Below are positions 53,829 to 62,374 of a DNA stretch of 64,000 bases, piece by piece. Source of the stretch: Streptomyces sp. NBC_01341 (GTDB lineage Bacteria > Actinomycetota > Actinomycetes > Streptomycetales > Streptomycetaceae); contig NZ_CP108364.1 in assembly GCF_035946055.1 (NCBI RefSeq), positions 1,364,001 through 1,428,000 of the forward strand. The letters are read 5' to 3'. Position 1 is the first letter of the stretch. Each line of letters begins with the position of its first letter. The notes under the pieces are model-generated. The model made no database searches. It was not told the DNA's origin and saw only the letters and a list, made by a program, of their open reading frames with translations. The translations under genes were made by a program, and so were the position numbers.

Positions 53829-54719
53829 TCAGGCAGCTCCTTCGAGGGTGCGTCCCGCTCCGCGGTACTGCTCCCAGGTCCAGCCCAGCGTGCGGCGGGC
53901 CATGATGCCGACCGCGTGCCTGCGGTAGGCGGCGGTTCCCCGTACGTCGTCGATGGGGTTGCAGGCCCCCGCGGCGAGCTGGGCGAACTGCTTGGCGACG
54001 GACGGGGTGATGATCTTCCCGCTGTCCCAGAACCCGCCCTCCTCCAGTGCGGCGTTGAGGAAGTCCTCGGCCTCCTTCGCCCTGACCGGGGTCGGGGCGG
54101 CGGAGCCGATACCGGTCCGTACCGTGCGCGTCCCGGGGTGGAGGGCGAGACCGAAGGCGCACACGGCGATGACCATCGCGTTGCGCGTGCCGACCTTCGA
54201 GTACTGCTGCGGACCGTCCGCCTTCTTGATGTGCACGGCCCGGATCAGCTCGTCCGGTGCGAGGGCGTTGCGCTTCACGCCGGTGTAGAAGTCGTCGATC
54301 GGGATCATCCGCGTCCCGCGTACGGACGCGGCCTCGACCTCGGCTCCCGCGGCGAGCAGCGCGGGGTGGGCGTCCCCCGCGGGGGACGCGGTGCCCAGGT
54401 TGCCGCCGACACCGCCGCGGTTGCGGATCTGCGGCGAGGCGACCGTGTGCGAGGCGAGGGCGAGGCCGGGCAGCTCGGCCCTCAGGTTCTCCATGACGGC
54501 GCTGTACGGCACGGAGGCGCCGAGGCGTACGGTGTCCGGGCCCACCTGCCACTCGGACAGCTCACCGATGCGGTTCAGGTCCATGAGGTGTTCGGGCCGG
54601 CGGTGGTCGAAGTTGATCTCGACCATGACGTCGGTGCCACCCGCGATGGGCACAGCCGTCGGGTGCTCGGCCTTGGCGGCGAGCGCCTCCTCCCAGCTGG
54701 CGGGGCGAAGGAAGTCCAT
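53829..54719 (-). CDS. Xanthine dehydrogenase, FAD-binding subunit
   Basis: FAD subunit of 296 residues that passes electrons from the clusters to NAD+ or O2. It has AGGTDVMVEIN (pyrophosphate loop), QIRNRGGVGGNLGTASPAGD (the second FAD motif), and a C-terminal CO-dehydrogenase flavoprotein domain (about 190-290). AAGAAGAG precedes the ATG at 54719. It is the first gene of the XDH operon and is divergent from the PucR regulator, 273 bp apart. Confidence 0.95.
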   Translation of the reverse strand: MDFLRPASWEEALAAKAEHPTAVPIAGGTDVMVEINFDHRRPEHLMDLNRIGELSEWQVGPDTVRLGASVPYSAVMENLRAELPGLALASHTVASPQIRNRGGVGGNLGTASPAGDAHPALLAAGAEVEAASVRGTRMIPIDDFYTGVKRNALAPDELIRAVHIKKADGPQQYSKVGTRNAMVIAVCAFGLALHPGTRTVRTGIGSAAPTPVRAKEAEDFLNAALEEGGFWDSGKIITPSVAKQFAQLAAGACNPIDDVRGTAAYRRHAVGIMARRTLGWTWEQYRGAGRTLEGAA

Positions 54720-54992
54720 GAGTGGCTCTCTTCTTCTCAATCGGGTCGTTCGGCTGGGGGCGGGGTGCGGCCGGCCCATTACTGGTCGTTCCTGTGTTGT
54801 TTGACGCGGTGTGTGGCCCAGTACACAAGTCTTGCTCCACTCGGTGCAGTCACCGAAACCATGAAGGAGTTGGCTGGTCCCCGTCCCCGTCTTGTAGATT
54901 CGAACGAATGGCGGGTACCGGTGACCTCACCGCAATTCACAGGTAACCCCTGACGTCCCCCGCACCAACGAAGAGATCGGCGGCAATCGACG
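54720..54992. promoter_or_regulatory. Divergent XDH/PucR control region
   Basis: A 273-bp gap. It holds a perfect palindrome, ATTCGAACGAAT (54898-54909), about 85 bp before the PucR start, and TTGACG at 54809-54814 on the plus strand. It is the likely site of PucR action on the XDH genes. The urate or glyoxylate operator motifs seen elsewhere do not occur here. Confidence 0.45.
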
Positions 54993-56714
54993 ATGCGGCT
55001 GCGCGCACTGCTGGACACCGAGGCGCTGGGCCTGCGGCTGCTCGGCGGCGAGGACGAGCTGGACCGGTCGGTCCGCGGCGTCATGACGACCGACCTGCGC
55101 GACCCCAGCCGCTACCTCTCCGGCGGGGAACTGGTCCTCACCGGGCTCGCCTGGCGGCGGGACGCCGCCGACTCCGAGCCCTTCGTCAGGATCCTGGCGG
55201 GCGCGGGCGTCGCGGGTCTGGCCGCCGGCGAGGCCGAACTCGGGGACATCCCGGACGACCTGGTCGAGGCGTGCCTGAGGCACCGGCTGCCGCTGTTCGC
55301 CGTGCACGAGACCGTCGCGTTCGCAATGATCACCGAGCACGTGGTCCGGCAGGTGTCCGGTGAACGGGCCGGCGACCTCGCCGCGGTCGTCGACCGGCAC
55401 CGCCGCCTGATGACCTCGGGTCCGGCGGGCGGCGGCCCCGAGGTGGTCCTCGATCTGCTGACCTCCGACCTGGACCTGCGCGCCTGGGTCCTCTCCCCCA
55501 CGGGCCGCCGGATCGCCGGGGCCGGTGAGCCGCTGCCCCCGCACGTCGGCGCGGAACTGGCCGGCCACCACCTCGCCGCGACCCGTTCGGGCCGCCGGGG
55601 GCCGCACCGGGCCGAGGTGGACGGTACGGCGTATTCACTGTTCCCGATCCGGAACACCGGCCGGGGAGCCGCCCCGCTCCCGTCCAGGGACGTGCGGGAG
55701 TCCGTCCTCTCGGACTGGCTGCTGGCCGTCGAGGCGGACGCGGGCGACTGGCCGGCCGCACGCCTGGACCTGCTCCAGGGCGTGACGCAGTTGATCGCGG
55801 TCGAGCGGGACCGCCGCGACGCGGCGCGGGCGGTTCGCCGGAGGCTCGCCCAGGAGGTCCTGGAGCTGGTCCAGGCGGGCGCCGCCCCGGCCGAGATCGC
55901 GGCCCGGCTCCGGGTCGCCGCCCCCGTCCTGCTGCCGGGTCTCGGCACAGCGCCGCACTGGCAGGTCGTCGTGGCCCGGGTCGAATGGGCGGGCGAGGAC
56001 ACGGACCTCCCGGGCGGCCGGGCCGCCCAGGCGGTGCTGGAGGAGATCCTGGTCGACCCCGCGGTGGCCGGCCCCGACTCGGCGGACCGGATCGCCGTGG
56101 CGTACACCGGCGAGGAGGCCGTCGCGCTGGTGCCGCTGACCGCGCTCCCCGCACCGCCCGCCACCGGCGCAGGTGCGGAGGACGAGGCCGCGGCGGACGA
56201 GCCGGAGCGGCGGGACGCCGCCCTGCACGCCGATGCCCTGCTCCAGACCGTCCGCGCGCCGCTCTCCGCCGGGCTGGCCGACGACGGGCGCCTGACACTC
56301 GGTGTCAGCGCCGCCGTGCACTCCGCCGAAGGGCTGCGCGGAGCGCTCGAGGAGGCGCGGCACGCCCGCCGCGTCGCCGCGGCCCGGCCGGGCCCGGTCT
56401 GCGCGGCCGGCCACCACGAGCTCGCCTCCCACGTCCTGCTGCTGCCCTTCGTGCCGGACGACGTGCGCCGGGCGTTCACCGCGCGGCTCCTGGACCCCCT
56501 GCGCGACTACGACCGGCGTCACCGCGCGGAACTCATGGAGACGCTGGAGGCATTCCTGGACTGCGACGGTTCCTGGACCCGCTGTGCGGCCCGGCTGCAC
56601 CTCCACGTCAACACACTGCGCTATCGCGTCGGACGTATCGAGCAGTTGACGGGACGTGACCTTTCGCGCCTCGAGGACAAGCTCGACTTCTTCCTCGCCC
56701 TGCGCATGAGGTGA
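54993..56714 (+). CDS. PucR-family transcriptional regulator
   Basis: Regulator of 573 residues with the family layout. An N-terminal PucR domain (about 1-125) opens MRLRALLDTEALGLRLLGGEDEL. A central variable region follows (about 140-480). The C-terminal PucR helix-turn-helix (about 510-573) has CAARLHLHVNTLRYRVGRIEQLTGRDL. Family members control purine use. It is divergent from the XDH genes, so activation of XDH in purine-limited or purine-fed growth is likely. The effector is unknown. Confidence 0.92.
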   Translation: MRLRALLDTEALGLRLLGGEDELDRSVRGVMTTDLRDPSRYLSGGELVLTGLAWRRDAADSEPFVRILAGAGVAGLAAGEAELGDIPDDLVEACLRHRLPLFAVHETVAFAMITEHVVRQVSGERAGDLAAVVDRHRRLMTSGPAGGGPEVVLDLLTSDLDLRAWVLSPTGRRIAGAGEPLPPHVGAELAGHHLAATRSGRRGPHRAEVDGTAYSLFPIRNTGRGAAPLPSRDVRESVLSDWLLAVEADAGDWPAARLDLLQGVTQLIAVERDRRDAARAVRRRLAQEVLELVQAGAAPAEIAARLRVAAPVLLPGLGTAPHWQVVVARVEWAGEDTDLPGGRAAQAVLEEILVDPAVAGPDSADRIAVAYTGEEAVALVPLTALPAPPATGAGAEDEAAADEPERRDAALHADALLQTVRAPLSAGLADDGRLTLGVSAAVHSAEGLRGALEEARHARRVAAARPGPVCAAGHHELASHVLLLPFVPDDVRRAFTARLLDPLRDYDRRHRAELMETLEAFLDCDGSWTRCAARLHLHVNTLRYRVGRIEQLTGRDLSRLEDKLDFFLALRMR

Positions 56715-56890
56715 CTTCCCGGCCCAATCGTGGCCCGGCCGGGCTCCGGGTGATTGTGAAATCTTTCACCTGACATTGATCCCACCCCTTGGCCCGGCGT
56801 GCCATTCCGTGCTGAGATGCGCGCAGACCCTGGCCGGCGGGCGTTCGCCGCCGGCCTCCACAGCTCGACGGCGCGCTCGGGGAGGGCAAC

Positions 56891-57691
56891 GTGGCGCATA
56901 CCGCCATGTCTGGTTCCGGAACGACTGCAGATGACGATCCGCCGCTCCAGACCGCGGTATGGCGGCTGCGTTCACGAGCCTGCTGGACGGACGCGGCCGC
57001 GCTGCTCGAACCCCACGCGGCCACGGACCACGCGGCCGCACTCCAGCGGACCTCGCTGCTGACCGAGCGGTGCCTGTACACGGGCACCGGGTGGACCGAC
57101 GCCGAGGACGCCCTGCGCGCGGCGGAGGCGCTCGCGCACGGGGATTCGGAGCGTGGGGCGGCCGCCTGCGAGCGCGGCTATCTCGCCTACGCCTCGACAC
57201 TGCTCGGAGCGCGCGACCGGGCCGACGAGGCCAGCGTGGCGCTCAGCAGGGCCGCCGCACTGCTCTCCCCCGCTGCACCCGGCCGGCCCCTGCTGGACTT
57301 CCGCCGGGGTCTGATCGCCCAGAACATCGCCGATTCCCCCCAGTCCGCCCGTGCCGCCTACCGCAGGGCACACGCCGGGGCGACCGCCCGGGGCGACGAA
57401 CTCCTGCTCTCCTTCACCTGGCGCCATCTCGCCTCGCTCGCCCTGCGCGAGGGCGAGCTCGCCGAGGCGCGGCACGGGTTCGCCGAGTCACTGCGGATAC
57501 GGGAGGAGCTGGGCTACCTCGTCGGCACGGCCCCGGCGCTCATCTCGCTCGCCGACGCCGAGACCGAACCCGAGGCCGCGGCCCGGCTGCGGGCCGAGGC
57601 GGGGCGGCTGTTCCGGCTCCTCGGCGGCGTACCGACCTGGCTGGCGCCCCGGCTGGAGCCTCCGGCCCCGGAGACGGTCGAGGCGAACTGA
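56891..57691 (+). CDS. TPR-like alpha-helical protein of unknown function
   Basis: Protein of 266 residues rich in alanine and leucine. Successive helix pairs such as RGDELLLSFTWRHLASLALR and EGELAEARHGFAESLRIREE read like tetratricopeptide repeats, though I cannot confirm a full set. The GTG start follows GGGGAGGG. It stands alone after the PucR gene, with a strong terminator behind it. It may be a scaffolding or regulatory protein. Confidence 0.65.
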   Translation: MAHTAMSGSGTTADDDPPLQTAVWRLRSRACWTDAAALLEPHAATDHAAALQRTSLLTERCLYTGTGWTDAEDALRAAEALAHGDSERGAAACERGYLAYASTLLGARDRADEASVALSRAAALLSPAAPGRPLLDFRRGLIAQNIADSPQSARAAYRRAHAGATARGDELLLSFTWRHLASLALREGELAEARHGFAESLRIREELGYLVGTAPALISLADAETEPEAAARLRAEAGRLFRLLGGVPTWLAPRLEPPAPETVEAN

Positions 57692-57714
57692 GGGGCCGGA
57701 CCGAGGCATGGCGG

Positions 57715-57738
57715 CCGGGCACCCGTCGGGGTGCCCGG
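57715..57738. terminator. Bidirectional terminator between TPR-like and GntR genes
   Basis: CCGGGCACCC (57715-57724) and its complement GGGTGCCCGG (57729-57738) form a tight 10-bp stem between convergent genes. Confidence 0.7.
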
Positions 57739-57742
57739 GGCG

Positions 57743-58489
57743 TCACACGTCGGCGCCGTTGTAGTGCTCGCGCACGAGGGACCGCACCACCGTGAGGTCC
57801 CGGGCGATCAGCGCGTCGAGCAGCGCGGTGTGCTCCGAGGCGTCGGCGAGCAGCTCCGCCCGCCGGCCCGCCGGGCCGGCGGCCAGGGGCCACTGGGACC
57901 TGCGGTGCAGATCGTCGGCGACCTCCACGAGCTGCAGGTTGCCGGACAGTTCGAGCACCGCACGGTGGAAGGCGCGGTCGCTCTCGGCGTATCCCGCGCG
58001 GTCACCGACGGCCGCCGCGGCGACCGTGGCGTCGGCCAGCGGGCGCAGCGCGTACCAGTCGTCGGCCGGGACCGTGCGGGCGAGCCGCAGCATGACCGGG
58101 ACCTCGATCAGGGCGCGCACCTCCGCGAGCTCGGCCAGTTCACGGGCACCCCGTCGGCTGACCCGGAAGCCGCGGTTCGGCACGACCTCGACGGCGCCCT
58201 CGACCGCCAGCTGCTGCATGGCCTCGCGCACGGGCGTCGCGGACACACCGAAGCGCGCGCCGAGCGCGGGGGCGGAGTAGACCTCCCCCGGGGTCAGCTC
58301 GCCACCGACGAGCGCGGAGCGCAGGGCGTGCAGGATCTGGCCGCGTACGGAGTGCCGCTGCACGGTGCGGGACACGGTGCGCTCGCTGTGGGTGTGCTCG
58401 CCGCGTGCCTGTTCGGGCACACGGACGTCCGGCGGGGTGCCCGCCGGCGCATACGGGCCCACGCCGTCCCGCACTCTGCCCTGCTCCAC
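57743..58489 (-). CDS. GntR-family regulator, FadR/FCD subfamily
   Basis: Regulator of 248 residues. The winged helix is about residues 35-100 (GARFGVSATPVREAMQQLAVEG). An FCD ligand domain (about 110-235) follows, with HRAVLELSGNLQLVEVADDLHRR and SEHTALLDALIARD, whose histidines usually bind a metal for a carboxylate ligand. GTG at 58489 follows GAGGAGG. The neighbours give no clear target. It is divergent from the FhuF-like gene and may or may not affect it. Confidence 0.85.
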   Translation of the reverse strand: MEQGRVRDGVGPYAPAGTPPDVRVPEQARGEHTHSERTVSRTVQRHSVRGQILHALRSALVGGELTPGEVYSAPALGARFGVSATPVREAMQQLAVEGAVEVVPNRGFRVSRRGARELAELAEVRALIEVPVMLRLARTVPADDWYALRPLADATVAAAAVGDRAGYAESDRAFHRAVLELSGNLQLVEVADDLHRRSQWPLAAGPAGRRAELLADASEHTALLDALIARDLTVVRSLVREHYNGADV

Positions 58490-58585
58490 CCGGGACCTCC
58501 TCGGAACGAGGGGCCGGCTCGCGCACCGGGCCCCGTGTGCACGATATGCGCAGTGGGCGCCGGTTCCCCTATCGGTCAGTTCGGG

Positions 58586-58604
58586 TAAGGTAAGGCTTAC
58601 CTGT
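58586..58604 (+). promoter_or_regulatory. DmdR/IdeR-type iron box
   Basis: TAAGGTAAGGCTTACCTGT matches the actinobacterial iron-box consensus at about 14 of 19 positions, including the whole AAGG...CCT core. It lies 26 bp before the most likely FhuF-like start, so repression by iron-loaded DmdR1 is expected. Confidence 0.75.
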
Positions 58605-58630
58605 AAATGATCGTGATTCGGTGGTCCCTC

Positions 58631-59479
58631 ATGACCGTGCCCGTCCTGCTCGCCACGACCGCCCCGTCTCCGACCGCGGCGGCGTACACCCGTCTGGCCG
58701 AGGTCTTCCCGGGGCTGCGGGCCGAGGTGCTCGCCCACGACGCGCCGGCACCCTCCGGGGCGGGCTGGGTCCGGGCGGCGGACCTCGCCGAGGGCGGAGC
58801 GGCACTGGACGACTTCCTGGCCTGGGACGAGGCACAGGTGCTCCGGGACTACGGCACCCGCGCCCGCCCCGACGTCGTGGCGAGCTTCGGACTCCACCGC
58901 TACGCGTGGCCGGCCTGCCTCCTGGTGACCGTGCCGTGGTTCCTGCACCGGCGCGTGCCCCGCATCCCCGTGGCCGACGTCTCCTTCCACCGGGGACTGG
59001 GCCATCTGGCCCTGCGGGTGGGCGAGTTCGCCTGCCTTCCCGGTGATCCCGCCGCAGCCCTGCCGGGCGCCCGGGTCGTGCCCGGTGAAGCGGCGCTGCG
59101 GGCCGAGGTCCGCGACTCCGTGGCCGAGCACATCGGCCCCGTGCTGGACGGGTTCGGGCCCCGCATGCGACGCGGCAAGCGCGCCCTGTGGGGCATGGCG
59201 ACCGACGAGATCGTCGAGGGTCTCTGGTACATCGCGCACCTGCTCGGGGAGGAGAACCGGGCGATGGCCGAGCTGGAGGAGCTGCTCCCGGGCACGACCA
59301 AGCCGTACGTGGGTACGGCGGGCTTCCGTGAACTGACCGGACCCGGCGGCGAGTCCCTCCCCACCCGGGACCGGGCGAGCTGCTGCCTCTTCTACACCCT
59401 GCGGCCGGAGGACACCTGCGTGACCTGCCCCCGCACCTGCGACGACGACCGCGTCCGCAGGCTCGCCGCCACCGCGTGA
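58631..59479 (+). CDS. FhuF-like ferric-siderophore reductase
   Basis: Protein of 282 residues. The C-terminal SCCLFYTLRPEDTCVTCPRTC region gives the four cysteines (CC-x10-C-x2-C) that hold the unusual [2Fe-2S] cluster of FhuF proteins. The middle domain (about 90-200: ACLLVTVPWFLHRRVPRI) is the FhuF body. Members reduce ferric siderophores in the cytosol to release iron. An iron box lies just upstream. I chose the ATG at 58631 because an earlier ATG at 58607 falls next to the operator. No siderophore transport genes are near. Confidence 0.85.
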   Translation: MTVPVLLATTAPSPTAAAYTRLAEVFPGLRAEVLAHDAPAPSGAGWVRAADLAEGGAALDDFLAWDEAQVLRDYGTRARPDVVASFGLHRYAWPACLLVTVPWFLHRRVPRIPVADVSFHRGLGHLALRVGEFACLPGDPAAALPGARVVPGEAALRAEVRDSVAEHIGPVLDGFGPRMRRGKRALWGMATDEIVEGLWYIAHLLGEENRAMAELEELLPGTTKPYVGTAGFRELTGPGGESLPTRDRASCCLFYTLRPEDTCVTCPRTCDDDRVRRLAATA

Positions 59480-59495
59480 GCCGCACGCGGCTCAC
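59476..59495 (+). terminator. Terminator overlapping the FhuF-like stop codon
   Basis: GTGAGCCGC-AC-GCGGCTCAC forms a perfect nine-base stem in which the stop codon itself lies within the left arm. Confidence 0.6.
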
Positions 59496-59682
59496 ACCAC
59501 CCGGCCGGGCGACCGGAATTCGAACACAACACGGCCTTCCCTCACGCACGTTCGAGAAGATTCCGTCCAACGATGAGGCCCGCCGACCCAATGGCGTTCA
59601 CTTGTCCCGAAACCCGCTGAGCGGCCCGGAATTTCCGTCACGATGGCGCCCGAAACGCCCTACGTGACGCAAGGGACCGTGC

Positions 59683-60768
59683 ATGAGACTGACCGACATA
59701 TCGCTTGACTGGCTGCTTCCGGGCGCCGTGCTGCTCGTGGGGGTCATGGCGGCGGTGACGGTGGTCGCGCGCGGCAAGCGCGCCGCTGAGAAGGCCGGGG
59801 CCGACGACAGCTGGGAACGCAGCGAGGAGCGCCGCCGGCGCAAGGAGGCGCTCTACGCCACCGCCTCGTACGTCCTGCTGTTCTGCTGTGCCGCGGTCGC
59901 CGCCGCCCTCTCCTTCCACGGGCTCGTCGGCTTCGGCCGGCAAAACCTCAACCTCTCCGGGGGCTGGGAGTACCTCGTGCCCTTCGGCCTCGACGGGGCC
60001 GCGATGTTCTGTTCGGTGCTCGCCGTACGTGAGGCCAGCCACGGCGACGCGGCTCTGGGCTCGCGACTGCTGGTGTGGACGTTCGCCGGTGCCGCCGCCT
60101 GGTTCAACTGGGTGCACGCGCCGCGCGGCATGGACCACGCGGGCGCTCCGCACTTCTTCGCGGGCATGTCGCTCTCGGCCGCGGTGCTGTTCGACCGCGC
60201 GCTGAAGCAGACACGCCGTGCGGCACTCCGCGAGCAGGGCCTGGTGCCCCGTCCGCTGCCGCAGATCCGGATCGTACGGTGGCTGCGCGCCCCCAGGGAG
60301 ACGTTCGGCGCCTGGTCGCTGATGCTCCTCGAAGGCGTCCGGACCCTGGACGAGGCGGTGGACGAGGTGCGCGAGGACCGCCGGGAGAGAGAACAGGACC
60401 GGCACCGCAGGAAGGATCAGGCCAAACTGGACCGGGCCCACATCAAGGCCCTGAACCGGCAGAACCGGGTATGGGGGCGCGGCGGACGGTCGGGCCGCCA
60501 GATGGACGTCCAGGCCATCGCCCCGGCGGCAGGGGGCGGCCCACCGGCCGTCGCGGAACCCGCCATAGCAGGGCCGGGACAACTGCCCCTGCGCCCCCGT
60601 CCATCCCTGCAAGCCGTGAACGGCCCGAAATCCAGGAGTACTTCGGCACAGACCACCAGCGGTGAACCCGCGCCCGTCGACCTCACCGCCGAGGACGACA
60701 CACAGGCCCTGCCCCGGCTCGATTCGCTGGAGCAGAAACTCAAGGACCTGGAACAGCAGTTCGGCTGA
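59683..60768 (+). CDS. DUF2637 membrane protein
   Basis: Protein of 361 residues. Four or so membrane segments (about 10-27, 60-82, 105-125, 140-160) are followed by a long cytosolic, charged tail (about 215-361) rich in arginine, glutamate and proline. A basic coiled-coil-like stretch (VREDRREREQDRHRRKDQ) lies near 225-245. DUF2637 is typical of Streptomyces chromosomes and conjugative plasmids (Spd-like spread proteins). Function unknown. Here it is chromosomal in context, with no plasmid genes near. Confidence 0.8.
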   Translation: MRLTDISLDWLLPGAVLLVGVMAAVTVVARGKRAAEKAGADDSWERSEERRRRKEALYATASYVLLFCCAAVAAALSFHGLVGFGRQNLNLSGGWEYLVPFGLDGAAMFCSVLAVREASHGDAALGSRLLVWTFAGAAAWFNWVHAPRGMDHAGAPHFFAGMSLSAAVLFDRALKQTRRAALREQGLVPRPLPQIRIVRWLRAPRETFGAWSLMLLEGVRTLDEAVDEVREDRREREQDRHRRKDQAKLDRAHIKALNRQNRVWGRGGRSGRQMDVQAIAPAAGGGPPAVAEPAIAGPGQLPLRPRPSLQAVNGPKSRSTSAQTTSGEPAPVDLTAEDDTQALPRLDSLEQKLKDLEQQFG

Positions 60769-60771
60769 GCG

Positions 60772-61269
60772 TCATGCCATGCCGCCGCTCAGCTCGAACC
60801 AGACCACCTTGCCCAGCGCCTGAGTCGTGACTCCCCAGGAGTCCGCCAGGCTCTGGACGAGGAGCAAACCCCTGCCGTGCGTACCGTCGTCGGCGTTCGG
60901 TACGTACGGCGCGGGTTCCTGCTCCGTCATGAAGTCACGCACCTCCACGCGCAAACGCGCGGGTGCGGACGTCACGGTGACCACGGCCCCGTTCCGCGTG
61001 TGGATCAGCGCGTTCGTCACCAGTTCGGAGAGCAGGAGTTCAGCGACCTCGGTGTCCTCCGGCCGCCGCCGGTAGCGCAGGAAATCCCGCAGCGCCCCGC
61101 GTATCTCCCCCACGGCCGACAGGTCGGCGTGCCCGAGTCTGCGATGCAGCCGCGCCGGCGGACCCTCCCGTCGCTTCGTCATGTCCCCCGCACGCACGAT
61201 GAATCGGCCCCTCTCGGATTCGCTTCGCTCCGTCATGTCTCGAACGCTTGCCCCCGATGCATTCCCCAT
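60772..61269 (-). CDS. ATP-binding anti-sigma-factor-type protein (HATPase_c_2)
   Basis: Protein of 165 residues of the RsbW/SpoIIAB type common in Streptomyces. The N box is ELVTNALIHT, and the G box with the ATP lid is DDGTHGRGLLLVQSLAD. The N-terminal 50 residues are basic and variable, and the start is uncertain. ATG 61269 is the first of several in frame, none with a clear ribosome-binding site. No sigma or anti-anti-sigma gene lies beside it. It ends three bases after the convergent DUF2637 gene. Confidence 0.78.
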   Translation of the reverse strand: MGNASGASVRDMTERSESERGRFIVRAGDMTKRREGPPARLHRRLGHADLSAVGEIRGALRDFLRYRRRPEDTEVAELLLSELVTNALIHTRNGAVVTVTSAPARLRVEVRDFMTEQEPAPYVPNADDGTHGRGLLLVQSLADSWGVTTQALGKVVWFELSGGMA

Positions 61270-61423
61270 CGGCGAGCGGTCAAGCTATTCCGGGCGTCAA
61301 CAGATGAACACACGGCCGCTCAGGACCCACCGCGGACGAGCGGATCAGGATGCGCACTCACTGTTAACATGCGGAAAATTCACATGAGTTGCCGTTGACG
61401 GACGGGCATCTACGCGCGTCATC

Positions 61424-61831
61424 ATGGTGGGCATGCGAATCCCCCCACGGATCACCACGCTCGGCGGCGTCGCCGCCCTCCTGTCCGTCCTCTTCGTCTC
61501 GGGACCGGTGACGGCGTCGGCCGCGACCGTTCCCTCGACCACGGCGGTGGGCAGCGTCTGTTACTCCGCGCTGCCTTCCGAGGCACATGACACGCTCGGC
61601 CTGATCGAGGACGGCGGCCCGTTCCCGTACGAGGAGGACGGCACGGTCTTCCAGAACCGGGAGGCCGTCCTGCCCAGTCGGAGCACCGGCTACTACCACG
61701 AGTACACGGTCGTCACGCCCGGCTCCCCCACCCGCGGGGCCCGCCGGATCGTGACGGGCGAGGAAGTCCGGGAGGACTACTACACCGCGGACCACTACGA
61801 GTCGTTCGACCTCGTCGACCACGACTGCTGA
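61424..61831 (+). CDS. Secreted guanyl-specific ribonuclease, RNase Sa type
   Basis: Extracellular RNase of 135 residues with a signal peptide (about 1-33). The mature part is nearly colinear with RNase Sa. It has the catalytic Glu93 (YYHEYTV), Arg108 (TRGARRI) and His124 (ADHYESF), spaced exactly as Glu54/Arg69/His85 of RNase Sa. The single disulfide is between Cys46 and the terminal Cys135. It cuts RNA after guanosine. A barstar-type inhibitor gene follows 100 bp downstream. The start could also be ATG 61433. Confidence 0.93.
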   Translation: MVGMRIPPRITTLGGVAALLSVLFVSGPVTASAATVPSTTAVGSVCYSALPSEAHDTLGLIEDGGPFPYEEDGTVFQNREAVLPSRSTGYYHEYTVVTPGSPTRGARRIVTGEEVREDYYTADHYESFDLVDHDC

Positions 61832-61931
61832 TCCGCACCCCCGGTCCGGCCCGCGCCGCAGTCCCCCACCTGCGACGCGGGCCTCCGGCCGGCACCGGCA
61901 CTTCCGGGAGACGCGCTTGTAGGCTCCGGGC

Positions 61932-62321
61932 ATGACCGTGACCTATGTGATCGACGGCGCCGGGATCACCGGCCTTGACGACTTCTGGGATCGGATCGGT
62001 GAAGCCGTGAACGGCCCCGGAGGCTATTTCGGCCGTGGGCTGGACGCCTTCGCGGACTGTCTGCGCGGTGGCTTCGGCACCCCGGACGACGGTCGCTTCG
62101 TCATCGAATGGCGCGACCACGCCGCCTCCGCCCGTGCTCTCGGTCATGCGGAGACCGCTCGCAGACTGGACGAGCGGCTGCCCCGCGTGCATCCGTCGAA
62201 TCGGGCGCGCGTCGAACGGGAGATCGCCGAGGCCCGTGCCGGACGGGGGCCGACCCTGTTCGGCCGACTCGTCTCCATCATCACGGAAACGGCAGGGCCG
62301 GAAGCCCTGCGTCTGCGCTGA
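61932..62321 (+). CDS. Barstar-family ribonuclease inhibitor
   Basis: Cytosolic protein of 129 residues. VIDGAGITGLDDFWDRIGEAV, then GPGGYFGRGLDAFADCLRGGFG is the barstar helix and acidic-loop region. RNase Sa-type enzymes are bound by barstar relatives through such a helix. It would protect the producer from any RNase that stays or re-enters the cell. A C-terminal extension (about 95-129) goes beyond classical barstar. It lies just after the RNase gene in the same direction, which supports the pairing. Confidence 0.88.
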   Translation: MTVTYVIDGAGITGLDDFWDRIGEAVNGPGGYFGRGLDAFADCLRGGFGTPDDGRFVIEWRDHAASARALGHAETARRLDERLPRVHPSNRARVEREIAEARAGRGPTLFGRLVSIITETAGPEALRLR

Positions 62322-62374
62322 GGGCTGAGGACCGGCGGGCCCACGGCGCCGTTCCCCCCGTCAGGCGGGCGCGG

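Noticed and set aside
59683..60768. An integrated conjugative plasmid suggested by DUF2637
   Set aside because: No TraB/FtsK, replication or integrase gene is adjacent. DUF2637 also occurs as an ordinary chromosomal gene.
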